A DNA stretch of 64,000 nucleotides from Chloroflexota bacterium (GCA_021787595.1 JAJYLQ010000017.1:41300-105299), one strand, 5' to 3'. Numbered from the stretch's first letter, positions 30,121 to 40,536 are shown. Made by a program: numbers and translations. The notes: generated from the letters alone by a model not told the origin.

Positions 30121-32010
30121 ATGTGCGGCATTTGCGGATTATCGTATTCGAATAAACGCCCCGGCGACCGCGGGGTTTTACAGGAGATGAACGCGGCCAT
30201 CGCGCATCGCGGTCCCGACAGCGACGGCTTTCACGTCGCTGAAGGTGTTGGGCTTGCGATGCGCCGGCTTGCCATCATTGATGTGAAGGGCGGCGACCAG
30301 CCGATCTCGAATGAAGACGAAACAATTTGGATCGTTTACAACGGCGAAATTTACAACTATCCTGAGATGCGCGCTGAACTGGAAGAGCGCGGACATCGTT
30401 TCAAGACTCAAACCGATACCGAATGCGTGATTCACTTTTACGAGGACGAGGGCGAAGCGTGCGTAAAACATTTTCGCGGCATGTTCGCTTTCGCGTTGTG
30501 GGACGCGCACAGGCATCGTTTGTTCATCGCGCGTGATCGGCTTGGAAAAAAGCCCATTTATTACACAGCCCAAAATGGTGAGTTTTATTTTTCATCCGAG
30601 TTGAACGGCTTGCTCAAGGCATTGCCGCATCGTCCCGAAATGGATCTCGAAGCGATTGATCTGTATTTAAGTTTGCAATACGTTCCCGAACCGCGCACGG
30701 TTTATAAAAACGTTTATAAGCTCCCCGCCGCGCATACATTGCTTTGGGAGAACGGCGAAGTCGAAGTCAATCGTTACTGGGATGTTTCGTATCAACCGGA
30801 ATTAACTGGCAATGAAAAAGATCTGGCTGAGGAGCTGCGCGTCCGTCTGCGCGAGGCAGTGAAGATGCGCCTCATCAGCGAAGTTCCGCTTGGCGCGCAT
30901 CTAAGCGGCGGACTCGATTCGAGCATCGTCGCGGCTTTGATGGCGGAGTTGAGCGATGCGCCGGTCAAAACATTTTCGGTTGGTTTTCAGGAGGAGGAAT
31001 TTTCCGAACTGCCGTATGCGCGCGCGGTCGCGCAAAAATATTCCACCGATCATCACGAGTTCACGCTGACGTATGGCGACATTCCCGCGACGCTCGAAAA
31101 AATCGTTCGTCATTTTGGCGAACCGTTTGCGGACGCCTCGGCGATTCCGCTTTATCACCTTTCGCTGTTGACGCGCCAGTACGTGACGGTCGCGTTGAAT
31201 GGGGACGGCGGCGACGAGGACTTCGCGGGCTATCAACGTTACTGGCTCGATCCGCTTGCCAACGCGTATCTGCAGGCGCCTCCGCTCCTGACCCGGAACC
31301 TGATCCCGTCCATCGCGCATCGCCTCCCCGATAGATCGACGCGCCCGGTTGGGCAGAGTCTCGTCAACGGATTCAAACGTCTCGAACAATTGCCGCGCAT
31401 GGATCGCCGCGCCAGCGTTCTGCGCTGGGGTTCATACTTCGCGCCGTGGCAAAGACAAGCACTTTGGAAAGAAGAACATTGGAAAAATTTCCACGCAGAT
31501 AATGCTGAATCGTTATTGGCCGAATCGTTCGATAAAGCCAGCGGCTCGTTCCTTGACCGGACGCTTTACACGGATTTGCATAATTACCTGCCCGGCGACC
31601 TGCTGGTCAAAGCCGACCGGATGACGATGGCCGCCTCGCTCGAGGGACGTTCGCCATTCCTCGATCACGAAATCGTGGAGTGGGCCGCGCGTTTGCCGGA
31701 CTCGCTCAAAGTCCGGGGCCGAAGCGGAAAGTATTTGCTGAAGAAAGCGTTCGCGAAATATCTGCCGGAGAATGTAAAGTCGCACGGCAAACAGGGATTC
31801 GGAATCCCGCTGGCGGCGTGGTTCCGCGGTCCGCTCGCGGATTGGTCGCGCGAACTTTTACTTGGAGGAGAAAGTCCGTTGATTGGTTTATTCAACCAAT
31901 CCACTTTGCAGAATCTAATAGACGAACACATCCAGGCCCGTGCCGATCACGGCAAACGACTCTACGCGCTTTCGATGCTGGCGCTGTGGATGAGGCAGGC
32001 AAATGGCTGA
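30121..32010 (+). CDS. asnB: Asparagine synthase (glutamine-hydrolyzing)
   Basis: MCGICGLSYSN Cys2 Ntn start; IAHRGPDSDGF; VPLGAHLSGGLDSSIVAALMAEL; SLEGRSPFLDHEIVEWAARLP. Confidence 0.97.
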   Translation: MCGICGLSYSNKRPGDRGVLQEMNAAIAHRGPDSDGFHVAEGVGLAMRRLAIIDVKGGDQPISNEDETIWIVYNGEIYNYPEMRAELEERGHRFKTQTDTECVIHFYEDEGEACVKHFRGMFAFALWDAHRHRLFIARDRLGKKPIYYTAQNGEFYFSSELNGLLKALPHRPEMDLEAIDLYLSLQYVPEPRTVYKNVYKLPAAHTLLWENGEVEVNRYWDVSYQPELTGNEKDLAEELRVRLREAVKMRLISEVPLGAHLSGGLDSSIVAALMAELSDAPVKTFSVGFQEEEFSELPYARAVAQKYSTDHHEFTLTYGDIPATLEKIVRHFGEPFADASAIPLYHLSLLTRQYVTVALNGDGGDEDFAGYQRYWLDPLANAYLQAPPLLTRNLIPSIAHRLPDRSTRPVGQSLVNGFKRLEQLPRMDRRASVLRWGSYFAPWQRQALWKEEHWKNFHADNAESLLAESFDKASGSFLDRTLYTDLHNYLPGDLLVKADRMTMAASLEGRSPFLDHEIVEWAARLPDSLKVRGRSGKYLLKKAFAKYLPENVKSHGKQGFGIPLAAWFRGPLADWSRELLLGGESPLIGLFNQSTLQNLIDEHIQARADHGKRLYALSMLALWMRQANG

Positions 32011-33001
32011 AAGCGCTCGACCATCGCGGCTTCGACGCGCCTGGAATATTTTCAAGATCGTCCTGGCTGTTGTTTTGGTTTGGTTCGTGCTGACCAAAAC
32101 GAATCTGTCCGAAGTGATTGGCTTGTTGAAACAAGTGTCGTTGATGTGGCTGTTGATCAGCTTTGTTTTGTTCTTCGCGTTGACGCTGATCAAGACATAT
32201 CAGTATTATTTATTGACCGAACGCCAGGCCTCTTACAGCCGCGTTTTGTACGTGGTCATCACACAGAACGCGTTCTCGAATTTCGTTGCCAGCGGCGCGG
32301 GGATCGCGTCGTACCTGACGATGTTGAGTGTGGACGAAGGCGTTCGATTTCGGAAAGTGGTTTCATCGTTCATCATCGCCAAGATGGGCGACCTGCTTTC
32401 GGTGTGGATCGTGCTGTTCGTGACCGCGTTGTTCGTGTGGCCGCAGATTACAGTAGTGCGCGGCGTGGTCATCTTTTTATTGGCTGGCATCTTGGCCGTC
32501 GTTGGAATATTTTTAGCCGCCGCGTTTTTGCGTCAAAAATTCATGATCGCTGTAAAAGCAATTTTGGCAGGCCTGCGGCTGGACAAATTTTCCTTCATCC
32601 AGCGCGGTGTGGACGTCCTTGCCTCTTTCGCCGAGCAGGACAGCCGCGTGGTGCTTCGCAGGCTTCTGACCGGCCTGCTGTATTCCTTGATTTACATGGG
32701 CGTTACTCTGTTGTGGTTCTACGCAAATATCCGCGCCTATTCGCTGGTCTTTCCCTTCGCGGTTGTTTCTTTCGTCAACGCGTTCGTGCAGTTGATCTCA
32801 TGGATTCCGATCCAGGTCTTTGGCGGACTGGGCGTCAATGAGACTTCGCTCGTTTATTTGTTTGGGCTTTTTGGATTGCCAGCGGTTCAAATCGGGGCGA
32901 TGAGCATCGGCCTGCGAGTGCTTTTATATTTGTTCACGCTGATTGTGCTTCTGTATTTGCCGTTGAGCAAACTCTCGGCGCGCAAAGAAATGGTCAAATG
33001 A
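32003..33001 (+). CDS. Flippase-like domain protein (LPG synthase TM region/UPF0104)
   Basis: Polytopic; TQNAFSNFVASGAGIASYLTMLSVDEGVRFRKVVSSFIIAKMGDLLSVW...WIPIQVFGGLGVNETSLVYLFGLFG. Confidence 0.85.
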   Translation: MAESARPSRLRRAWNIFKIVLAVVLVWFVLTKTNLSEVIGLLKQVSLMWLLISFVLFFALTLIKTYQYYLLTERQASYSRVLYVVITQNAFSNFVASGAGIASYLTMLSVDEGVRFRKVVSSFIIAKMGDLLSVWIVLFVTALFVWPQITVVRGVVIFLLAGILAVVGIFLAAAFLRQKFMIAVKAILAGLRLDKFSFIQRGVDVLASFAEQDSRVVLRRLLTGLLYSLIYMGVTLLWFYANIRAYSLVFPFAVVSFVNAFVQLISWIPIQVFGGLGVNETSLVYLFGLFGLPAVQIGAMSIGLRVLLYLFTLIVLLYLPLSKLSARKEMVK

Positions 33002-33048
33002 CTCCTGGTGTGCACAAAGCATTTCATGTGTTTTCTTTTCTGCCTGGC

Positions 33049-33166
33049 AGGGACTAAAGTCCCGCCTCGGTTCATGGAAGCCCTTGGGGCTAAGAAAAAA
33101 GGAGTCCGCAGGACTTTCACGAACTGAGAAGCGGCTTCAGCCGCGTCGGAGGTAAACTCCGGCGTA
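33049..33166. repeat. Cluster of short hairpins (GGGACTAAAGTCCC, GCGGCTTCAGCCGC, CGGAGGTAAACTCCGG)
   Basis: Three complementary-arm units read directly in the long intergenic gap. Confidence 0.75.
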
Positions 33167-33441
33167 TGCTTCCTTTCTGGGATCGAAGCGCCTTTGGAAA
33201 TAATTGGGTAAAATGGGTTCCTGATTGTTTCGATTGAAATGTCATGAACGAGCGTCTGGAAATTTGGATTCATTGGAGACCCTGGATGGGCGCAGGGCGT
33301 TGAACAAAGATGGACCGCGATTCCTGGATTCCCCTGCTTTGAAAGCTGCCTTTTCGGTGTTTATCGAACCGAATCGACGTTCATCTCCGTTTATCTCTGG
33401 TTAAATTTTTGGATTTTCAAAACACTTTCAAAAGTTCTCCC

Positions 33442-35814
33442 ATGGAAAAAAGTCAGTCACTTCAAAAGAAGTTCCTCCTGCTTGGTTTGTCCCTGGCTCT
33501 TTTAGCGGCCATTCGAGAAATCTATTCCTGGTATTTTGCCAGCCACGATTGGATTGCGCTGCTTTCGCTTAGGGGCCTGCTTGCGCTGGTCTTGTTCGCT
33601 GTGATATTGATTTCGGGACTGGCGCTTGCATTTCTGGGCTTATTATCTCCGGCTGCCGCACAAAAAATCTCCAAACTTGTGCCGCGCATAAAGTGGCTGG
33701 GATGGCTCGCGGCACTATTTTTGTTATTGGTTTTCCTATGGATTCTCCTTTACTCGCCGTGGGTTGTGGATTTCCCCGGCCAGTGGACGCGGTTCGCATT
33801 GTCCATTGCGCTGGCTTGCTGGATTTCATTCTTTCTATCCGACCCTCATAATGGTTTTGGCTGGCGGGAAGCTGTTTTATCTCTTGCCTTGTTTCTTTAC
33901 GTCAGCAGTGTTGCGGAAGTCCGCGCTTATTTTCTAACGGAACTGGCCTCGCGCTCTGCCGCCTTGATCGAAGGTCTGTTCGTTCTCGGATTGATCTACG
34001 CTGGATATTCCAGCCGCTTCGACGCGCTCGGTCAACGTCTGCGCGATTGGCGCGCCTCGCTCGGACGTTTGCAATGGGCCGCGGTTGCCCTTGTCCTGAT
34101 CCTGCTGGTCTTATTGCGCTTGTTATCCGGCCCGTCGCTTTATTGGTTCAATGCAAGTCTGCGATTTGCTTTCATCGCCCTGCTGTCTTTAGCGGCAGCT
34201 TTTCTCCTCACATCCAATAAGGGAAATTTTTTGTCTATCGAAACGGGCATGCTGGGTTTGGGAATTATCCTGCTCATCGCCTCCATCATCAATGACACCT
34301 ACCTCGCTTCCAATTACCCGTTCTCGTTGACGTGGTCGGAGGGCAACCGCTTTTACGATTATTCGATGATCTTCGGCCAGAGAATTTACGACGCAGTACT
34401 GCCGATTGTCAATCCGTACACCTACAACGCGCCAGGACGTTTTGTTTTGTGGGGACTTCCCTTCCTGATTCCCAGCCTGCCGATTTGGTTTCATCGTCTC
34501 TGGGGTGGGGTGTTATTGATCGTTCCGCCCGCGTTGTTTGCATGGCTCGCCAGCCGGAAGATTGCCGATCCCTTTATTCGATATGCGCTCGCGTTGTGGA
34601 TTGCCCTTTTCTTCATCGTCCTGACTCCCGTTTACGCGCCGATCCTGCTTTCCGCGATCATCCTTCTTCTTACCGTGTTCGAACCTTCTTTATGGAAACG
34701 CGTTGCGCTGGTTGTCATTGCCAGTGTCTATGCCAGTTTGAGCCGCTGGACGTGGTTCCTCGCGCCCGCGGCCTGGGCCGTGCTCGCGGACCTGCTTCTT
34801 TATTATCCGCAGCGCAATTCATCTTTCATTCGCAAAATTCTTCCAACGGTGCTTGTTGGATTATCCGGAGTGGTCGCTGGTTTCCTCGTCGGCAAAAAGT
34901 ATATTGCAAGTTATGGCGCCTCTGAAAGTCTGACGGCCAGCCAGCCGTTGTTGTGGTATCGCCTGTTTCCCAACCAGACGTATTCGATGGGCATCGTCTT
35001 CGGGACGTTGATCGTTACCGGACCTTTGCTTATTATCCTCGCTTGGTGGATGGCTTCGCGGCGCTGGAAATTGGACTGGCTGCAAATGCTGGCGGTCTGG
35101 GTCGGACTTTTGGGCTTTCTTGGCGCCGGCTTGGTGGTCAGCACAAAGATCGGCGGCGGCGGTGACCTTCACAACCTCGATATGTACCTGGTCACTTTGA
35201 CGTTTGTCTTCTCGTTGGGGATTTATTCCATGTGGAAGGAAGGTGAACTCAATCTTGGTTCATGGCCGTTTTGGATTCAAGCATTATTATGCTGGTCCTT
35301 CTTGATGATCGTTTATCCGTTCATGCCATTTGTCAAGCAATCAACTCCCGCTACTTTGAATTTACCTCCCAACACTCAGGTTCAACAGACTCTCCAAACC
35401 ATCCGCGCGCAGGTCACGCAAGCCAGTCAAACAGGCCCGGTCTTGTTCATGGACGAGCGCCAGTTGTTGTCATTCGGTTATATCCGAAACGTGCCGCTGG
35501 TCTCGGATTACGAAAAGAAATATATGATGGATCAATCGCTGGCCTCGAACGCGGAATATTTCCATCAATATTATGTTGACTTGTCGAACAGGCGCTTTGC
35601 CCTCATTGTCAGCGAGCCGCTCAAGCATGTGATCAAAAGCGAAGGTGACAGCGCCAGCCCATTCCCCGATGAGAACAATGCGTGGGTCAAATGGGTTTCC
35701 GATCCGACATTATGCTTCTATAAACCAATTTTCACAGACGCCGAAAATCGAGTTCAGTTGTTGGTTCCCCGCAGTGACACGAGCGGATGCAAACAATATC
35801 TGGGCGGAGGATAA
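33442..35814 (+). CDS. Polytopic membrane protein, putative GT-C glycosyltransferase
   Basis: Many TM; STKIGGGGDLHNLDMYLVTLTF, GPVLFMDERQLLSFGYIRNVPLVSDYE; paralog of 25944 ORF. Confidence 0.72.
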   Translation: MEKSQSLQKKFLLLGLSLALLAAIREIYSWYFASHDWIALLSLRGLLALVLFAVILISGLALAFLGLLSPAAAQKISKLVPRIKWLGWLAALFLLLVFLWILLYSPWVVDFPGQWTRFALSIALACWISFFLSDPHNGFGWREAVLSLALFLYVSSVAEVRAYFLTELASRSAALIEGLFVLGLIYAGYSSRFDALGQRLRDWRASLGRLQWAAVALVLILLVLLRLLSGPSLYWFNASLRFAFIALLSLAAAFLLTSNKGNFLSIETGMLGLGIILLIASIINDTYLASNYPFSLTWSEGNRFYDYSMIFGQRIYDAVLPIVNPYTYNAPGRFVLWGLPFLIPSLPIWFHRLWGGVLLIVPPALFAWLASRKIADPFIRYALALWIALFFIVLTPVYAPILLSAIILLLTVFEPSLWKRVALVVIASVYASLSRWTWFLAPAAWAVLADLLLYYPQRNSSFIRKILPTVLVGLSGVVAGFLVGKKYIASYGASESLTASQPLLWYRLFPNQTYSMGIVFGTLIVTGPLLIILAWWMASRRWKLDWLQMLAVWVGLLGFLGAGLVVSTKIGGGGDLHNLDMYLVTLTFVFSLGIYSMWKEGELNLGSWPFWIQALLCWSFLMIVYPFMPFVKQSTPATLNLPPNTQVQQTLQTIRAQVTQASQTGPVLFMDERQLLSFGYIRNVPLVSDYEKKYMMDQSLASNAEYFHQYYVDLSNRRFALIVSEPLKHVIKSEGDSASPFPDENNAWVKWVSDPTLCFYKPIFTDAENRVQLLVPRSDTSGCKQYLGGG

Positions 35815-35816
35815 TT

Positions 35817-36641
35817 TTGAATTTGCCTTATCTGGTGCCGCGTTTGATTCGCCATTTCATGCCCGAAGGCCTGACGCGGTTTCTTTTACTGCGATCCATC
35901 GTCATCCGTCCGGGACTCGAAACGATGTCGCCTCGAGATGCCGTCAACCGCTACCTTGAAGTTCTCAAATCGCGCGGCGATTCGTTGAACGGCAAACGTG
36001 TTCTTGTCTTTGGATATGGCGGACGATTTGATCTTGGCATTGGTTTGCTGGATGCCGGTGCGGGACACGTTATCTTGTGTGACAAATATGCGCCGCCGGA
36101 CGATTCTCACAATGCGGCACTTCTTCCAAAATTTGATTCGGCTCTTTTCCTGGACAACGGGCGGCCGCGCCCTCGCCCCGGGCAGATGACCCTGCTCCAG
36201 GCTGACATCCGCGACGTTCGCCCCTCGCCCGAATTTCCTCCCGTTGATTTGGTCCTCAGCAGTTCTGTTTACGAGCACCTCGACGATGTGGGCGGCATCA
36301 CGCGTTCCCTCGTCGCGCTGACCAAACCGGACGGCCTTCACATTCATTACGTGGATTTGCGCGATCACTTCTTCAACTATCCGTTTGAAATGCTAATGTA
36401 CTCCGAACGCGCATGGCGCGGCTGGCTGAATCCGACCAGCAATCACAATCGTTATCGCTTATGGGATTATCGCCGAGTCCTCGAAAAATATTTTGAAAAA
36501 ATTGAAATTCAAATTCTGGAGCGCGATGAAGCCGCTTTTGAAAAGGCGCGCCCGCGCATCCGGCCTGAATTTGTGAGCGGCAATTTGCAGAACGACAGCG
36601 TTACACTGCTTCTTGTGATCGCATCCCGGCCGCGCAAATAA
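35817..36641 (+). CDS. Class I SAM-dependent methyltransferase
   Basis: GKRVLVFGYGGRFDLGIGLLDAGAGHVILCDKYA...VDLVLSSSVYEHLDDVGGITRSLVALTKPDGLHIHYVDLRDH; TTG start inferred. Confidence 0.82.
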   Translation: MNLPYLVPRLIRHFMPEGLTRFLLLRSIVIRPGLETMSPRDAVNRYLEVLKSRGDSLNGKRVLVFGYGGRFDLGIGLLDAGAGHVILCDKYAPPDDSHNAALLPKFDSALFLDNGRPRPRPGQMTLLQADIRDVRPSPEFPPVDLVLSSSVYEHLDDVGGITRSLVALTKPDGLHIHYVDLRDHFFNYPFEMLMYSERAWRGWLNPTSNHNRYRLWDYRRVLEKYFEKIEIQILERDEAAFEKARPRIRPEFVSGNLQNDSVTLLLVIASRPRK

Positions 36642-36647
36642 TCAGCC

Positions 36648-38633
36648 ATGAAAATTCTGCTGGACATCATTCCGTTTTTCGCATGGGCATTATTATGGAT
36701 CGCGGGCGGCTGGTTGTTGGTCGCCTCGCTCTTTCGTCTGCGCGGCAGCGAGAATGCAATGACCGGTTTGGGCGCCGGGTTGTTGCTTCAGGCCTGGCTG
36801 GCAAATCTCCTTGCACGCGGATTGCCGGTCATGACGGCGTTCTGGTTTTCTGCCGGGCTGGTCTTTGCGGCTGGTCTTCTCTCCGCGTTTATGTTCCGCC
36901 GCGACCTGCAAATCGAATTTTCTGTGCCGCAATGGCTGCTGCTTATTCTTCTTACTTTGCTGTTCAATGCCATCGGCAATGGCCTCGGCATCTTCGATGA
37001 TTATCAGAATCTCCCGACCATTTCGCTGATGGCGACCGGCGACATCCCGCCGCATTTCGCGCTCGATCCCTCGCTGAATTTTGGCTATCATTATCTATTA
37101 TTATTGATCTCCGCGGAATTCATGCGGATGGCACACATGTTCCCATGGAGCGCGCTGGATTTGGCGCGCGGCCTCGTCCTTGCGCTGCCATTGATGCTGG
37201 CGGGTTTGTGGGCGTATCGAATAACGCGGAATCGCGCTGCCGCATTCCTGACGGGCTTCATGCTGGCATTTGCAGGCGGCACGCGCTGGCTTTTGCTCCT
37301 GCTTCCCCAGCCGATTCTTAATATCATTTCATCCAACATTACACTGATTGGTTCGGCCAGCACGACCGCGCCAAATCTCGCTGATGCGCTGTTATCCAAT
37401 TGGAAGATTGACGGCGCGGGACCCATCCCGTTTCCGTTTGCGTTTTACACGGGCATCAATCAGCCGTACATCATGGCGTACACCGGCATTGCTGGCTCGG
37501 CCATTTTGATCCTGTTGATTCTTCTAATGACCGTTGGCCGCTGGCGTCATTGGAGCGCGGCAATCATCACATCGGTTTTGATCGCGGCGCTGGCGATTGC
37601 CAATGAAGTTTCGTTCGGCTTGATCGGGCTTGGCTTTCTTCTTATCATCATCGCATGGATCATTGTAAATCGTTCGTGGAAGTTGCCGCGCGAGCTTTGG
37701 ATTTGGATCGCGATTCTGGGCGCGGCCGGATTGGCGGCACTCGCTCAAGGCGGGATGTTCACCGAAATCGTCCGCGCTCGTGGTGCCGCAGGCACCGCGG
37801 CCAGCTACTTCGACGCCTCACCAACCCTCGTCTGGCCTCCGTCAATTATTTCCGCGCATCTCGGTTCGTTATCCATTTTCAATGTATCGCAATTGATCGC
37901 GGCGCTTGCTGAAATCGGACCGATCATTTTGGTCACGCCGCTGGTTTTGATTTGGGCATGGAAATCTTTCAAGATTGGCAAATGGTTCGAAGCCGCGTTG
38001 ATCGCATCGTCGCTGTGGAGTTTGCCCGCGTTGTTCGTGGCGTTCAAAGGCCCGTTGTTCACGGCCACGCCGCGTTTGATGAGCGGATGGTTCTTCGCGT
38101 GCATTTTGTACAGTGTGCCTTTGCTGTGGATTTGGCTTCGCAAACGGAGCGGAGCATGGCAGGTTGCCGCATTGAGCGGCGGCGTTGTGACGACGTTCGC
38201 GGGGGTGATTCTTTTCGGTGTTCAACTGGCCGCGATCCAAAAGCCGGTTTATGCCACGTTCATCACGCCGATGGACGCGCAGATGTCGCAGACTTATTGG
38301 AACAAGTTGAAACCCGGCAGTTTGATTTTCGATCCGACAGTTTATCGCGCACCGACGGTCTTTGGACGTTTTACAAAATCGTCTCCGTCGTGGTACCAGA
38401 CGTCACCGGAATTTCAGGCTTTGGCCGGCGCGCCCGATCCGTTCAAGATTCACGCCGCGGGATTCGATTACATGTATTTCGACAGTGATTACTGGGATAA
38501 CATGACTCCCGCTGAGCAGGCCCTGTTCAAAAATGAATGCGTAAAACAAGTCGCACAAGTGAATGGCATCCATGGCGAAAAGGATTATCGCAGGGATTTC
38601 CGGCGGCTGCTGGATATTCATGACTGCAGGTAG
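36648..38633 (+). CDS. Polytopic membrane protein, putative GT-C-like (paralog of 42161..44182)
   Basis: GIFDDYQNLPTISLMATGDIPPHFALDPSLNFGYHYLLLL; FPWSALDLARG; conserved soluble tail ending LLDIHDCR. Confidence 0.72.
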   Translation: MKILLDIIPFFAWALLWIAGGWLLVASLFRLRGSENAMTGLGAGLLLQAWLANLLARGLPVMTAFWFSAGLVFAAGLLSAFMFRRDLQIEFSVPQWLLLILLTLLFNAIGNGLGIFDDYQNLPTISLMATGDIPPHFALDPSLNFGYHYLLLLISAEFMRMAHMFPWSALDLARGLVLALPLMLAGLWAYRITRNRAAAFLTGFMLAFAGGTRWLLLLLPQPILNIISSNITLIGSASTTAPNLADALLSNWKIDGAGPIPFPFAFYTGINQPYIMAYTGIAGSAILILLILLMTVGRWRHWSAAIITSVLIAALAIANEVSFGLIGLGFLLIIIAWIIVNRSWKLPRELWIWIAILGAAGLAALAQGGMFTEIVRARGAAGTAASYFDASPTLVWPPSIISAHLGSLSIFNVSQLIAALAEIGPIILVTPLVLIWAWKSFKIGKWFEAALIASSLWSLPALFVAFKGPLFTATPRLMSGWFFACILYSVPLLWIWLRKRSGAWQVAALSGGVVTTFAGVILFGVQLAAIQKPVYATFITPMDAQMSQTYWNKLKPGSLIFDPTVYRAPTVFGRFTKSSPSWYQTSPEFQALAGAPDPFKIHAAGFDYMYFDSDYWDNMTPAEQALFKNECVKQVAQVNGIHGEKDYRRDFRRLLDIHDCR

Positions 38634-38676
38634 GCGCCCGACAAAAACCGGCGCTGCTCGATGATCCGATCCTGCA

Positions 38677-40536
38677 TCATTTCCAGAAGGCAATGTATTG
38701 TCCTGCTTCGGCGCTGTTCGAAAAACGGTTCTGTTTCAGAAAGGTCACCGCGGCCGGCACGGAGCGCAAAATTGATTTGTTTATCACGATGATTTCTATT
38801 TCAGGATATTTTCTTACAAGGGAGGTGAATGCCTGGTAGTTTTGATTTATTTCCGCCGGGTTTTCGCCGAAAAGAAAATCCGATGTCTCCTTCCGTACGA
38901 TTGATTCGCCTTCCCTTCCCTGTTTCCAAAGAAAAGTGTCGCTGATATCCGGCCTTACATACATTTGTGGATATCCCGGGTCAAATGAAAATATGACGGA
39001 TGATAGAGGATATGGCGCCAGCATTAACCCTTTGGGAGTTTCGCTGATCAACTGTTGGGCAGCCCGGCTCGCCGCATTGGAAAATTCATCTTGAAAATTA
39101 TGCAGGCCCTTTACCACCGAGGTGGGAAAGTATGCAATGAGTAACGCAATGAATATTGCCTCGGCAAACCATGCGGAAATGCGAAGCGGCAGCCTCCATT
39201 TTTGGGAGCGGTCGAACAATTCCGAGGCTGTGATGCCGGTCAGGAGAAAAAGCGGAACAACATAGAACATCCGGAAGTAGACCCCCAGGAAAAATCCAAT
39301 GAGAGGCGCCGAGACCCAGGGGTTGAGCATCAGAAAAGGAAGGAAAACCAACCCCATTACAAATATCCGAACGGCGTTCCGTGTCAGGAGAATGGCGGTC
39401 ACTGAAAAAATCACCAGTACGAATAATGTCGTGGGGAAAGGGGCGTCCTGAAAAAATAATCGAACATATCCCATCAGGGTGAGCGGGTATCCCTGATTGG
39501 CATGTACCGCAACCTGTGTCGAATCCACAAACGCGATGTAAAGCGCGAACAGTATCAAGTAACCAAAAGACATCAGATATCGGATGCCCGCCATGAACAA
39601 ACGGCCAACTGAACGCAGATATGCACGTTCCACTATCAGAAAATAATCAACGAATAATATAAAAGCCATGACCGGTAAAAGCATGATGGCCGTGGTGCTC
39701 ATCCCGGCCAGAGCCGCGGAGGTTAATGCCAAGCTGACCCAGGCTGGCGTTTTTCCATGTTTGAAATATTCCAGGGAAAAATAAATAATGAGATAGATGC
39801 CAGTCGAAACGACAATTGACTTCCCTTGAAAGACCCGCGAAAAAATCCAGCTGCCGGGCGAACGTTCGGATTCTCCCATCAACATTGTGATCAACAAAGT
39901 GACGGCTGTTCCAATCGCGGCTCCCAACGCATCCCTGGATACTTTCGTAAGCGCAAGGTAAATGGAGATGGGAAACATGAACCCGCTAATCGCGGAAACA
40001 AACAAATAAGCGAATTGAATGAAGTTGACCCCCAGTACGTACGCAAAAGCCGCCTGGATGTATTGATAAGCGCCGGCGGTATAAAACGATGCGCTGGTAA
40101 ACGGTGCCTGGCCGCTGTAATAATCGTGCAGTTCGAATGACAATGCCTGCCCGGGATTTCGAATGTAATAAACGGGGTTCGCCAGGTAATAATAATCGTC
40201 AAGGCTTAATGTCCCGAAAGGGCGGATCGGCTGAAAGTGCGTCACGATCCAGCCTGCGATGCCTCCGGCAAGCAAAACAACGACAAGCGGAAGGGTATCA
40301 CGAATCCGGATTTCTTCGAGCCGCTTCACGGCTTTGAATCCCAGGCCGACGAGGAGGACGACGAAGATGCAAACGGTCAGGTAGGAATAGGCTTCAAAGG
40401 AAATTGACGCCAAAAGGGAAATATGTGTAATGATGGTCAGGATGCCGAAAACGACCACATATCCCGTTGCGATTGCCTCGGTTATGACTACACTCTGGCG
40501 GTTGTGGAATTGATCAGAATCGAAGACACCTTTCAT
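38677..40536 (-). CDS. Polytopic membrane protein, putative glycosyltransferase
   Basis: Multiple TM; LSLDDYYYLANPVYYIRNPGQALSFELHDYYSG extracytoplasmic loop. Confidence 0.68.
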   Translation of the reverse strand: MKGVFDSDQFHNRQSVVITEAIATGYVVVFGILTIITHISLLASISFEAYSYLTVCIFVVLLVGLGFKAVKRLEEIRIRDTLPLVVVLLAGGIAGWIVTHFQPIRPFGTLSLDDYYYLANPVYYIRNPGQALSFELHDYYSGQAPFTSASFYTAGAYQYIQAAFAYVLGVNFIQFAYLFVSAISGFMFPISIYLALTKVSRDALGAAIGTAVTLLITMLMGESERSPGSWIFSRVFQGKSIVVSTGIYLIIYFSLEYFKHGKTPAWVSLALTSAALAGMSTTAIMLLPVMAFILFVDYFLIVERAYLRSVGRLFMAGIRYLMSFGYLILFALYIAFVDSTQVAVHANQGYPLTLMGYVRLFFQDAPFPTTLFVLVIFSVTAILLTRNAVRIFVMGLVFLPFLMLNPWVSAPLIGFFLGVYFRMFYVVPLFLLTGITASELFDRSQKWRLPLRISAWFAEAIFIALLIAYFPTSVVKGLHNFQDEFSNAASRAAQQLISETPKGLMLAPYPLSSVIFSFDPGYPQMYVRPDISDTFLWKQGREGESIVRKETSDFLFGENPAEINQNYQAFTSLVRKYPEIEIIVINKSILRSVPAAVTFLKQNRFSNSAEAGQYIAFWK

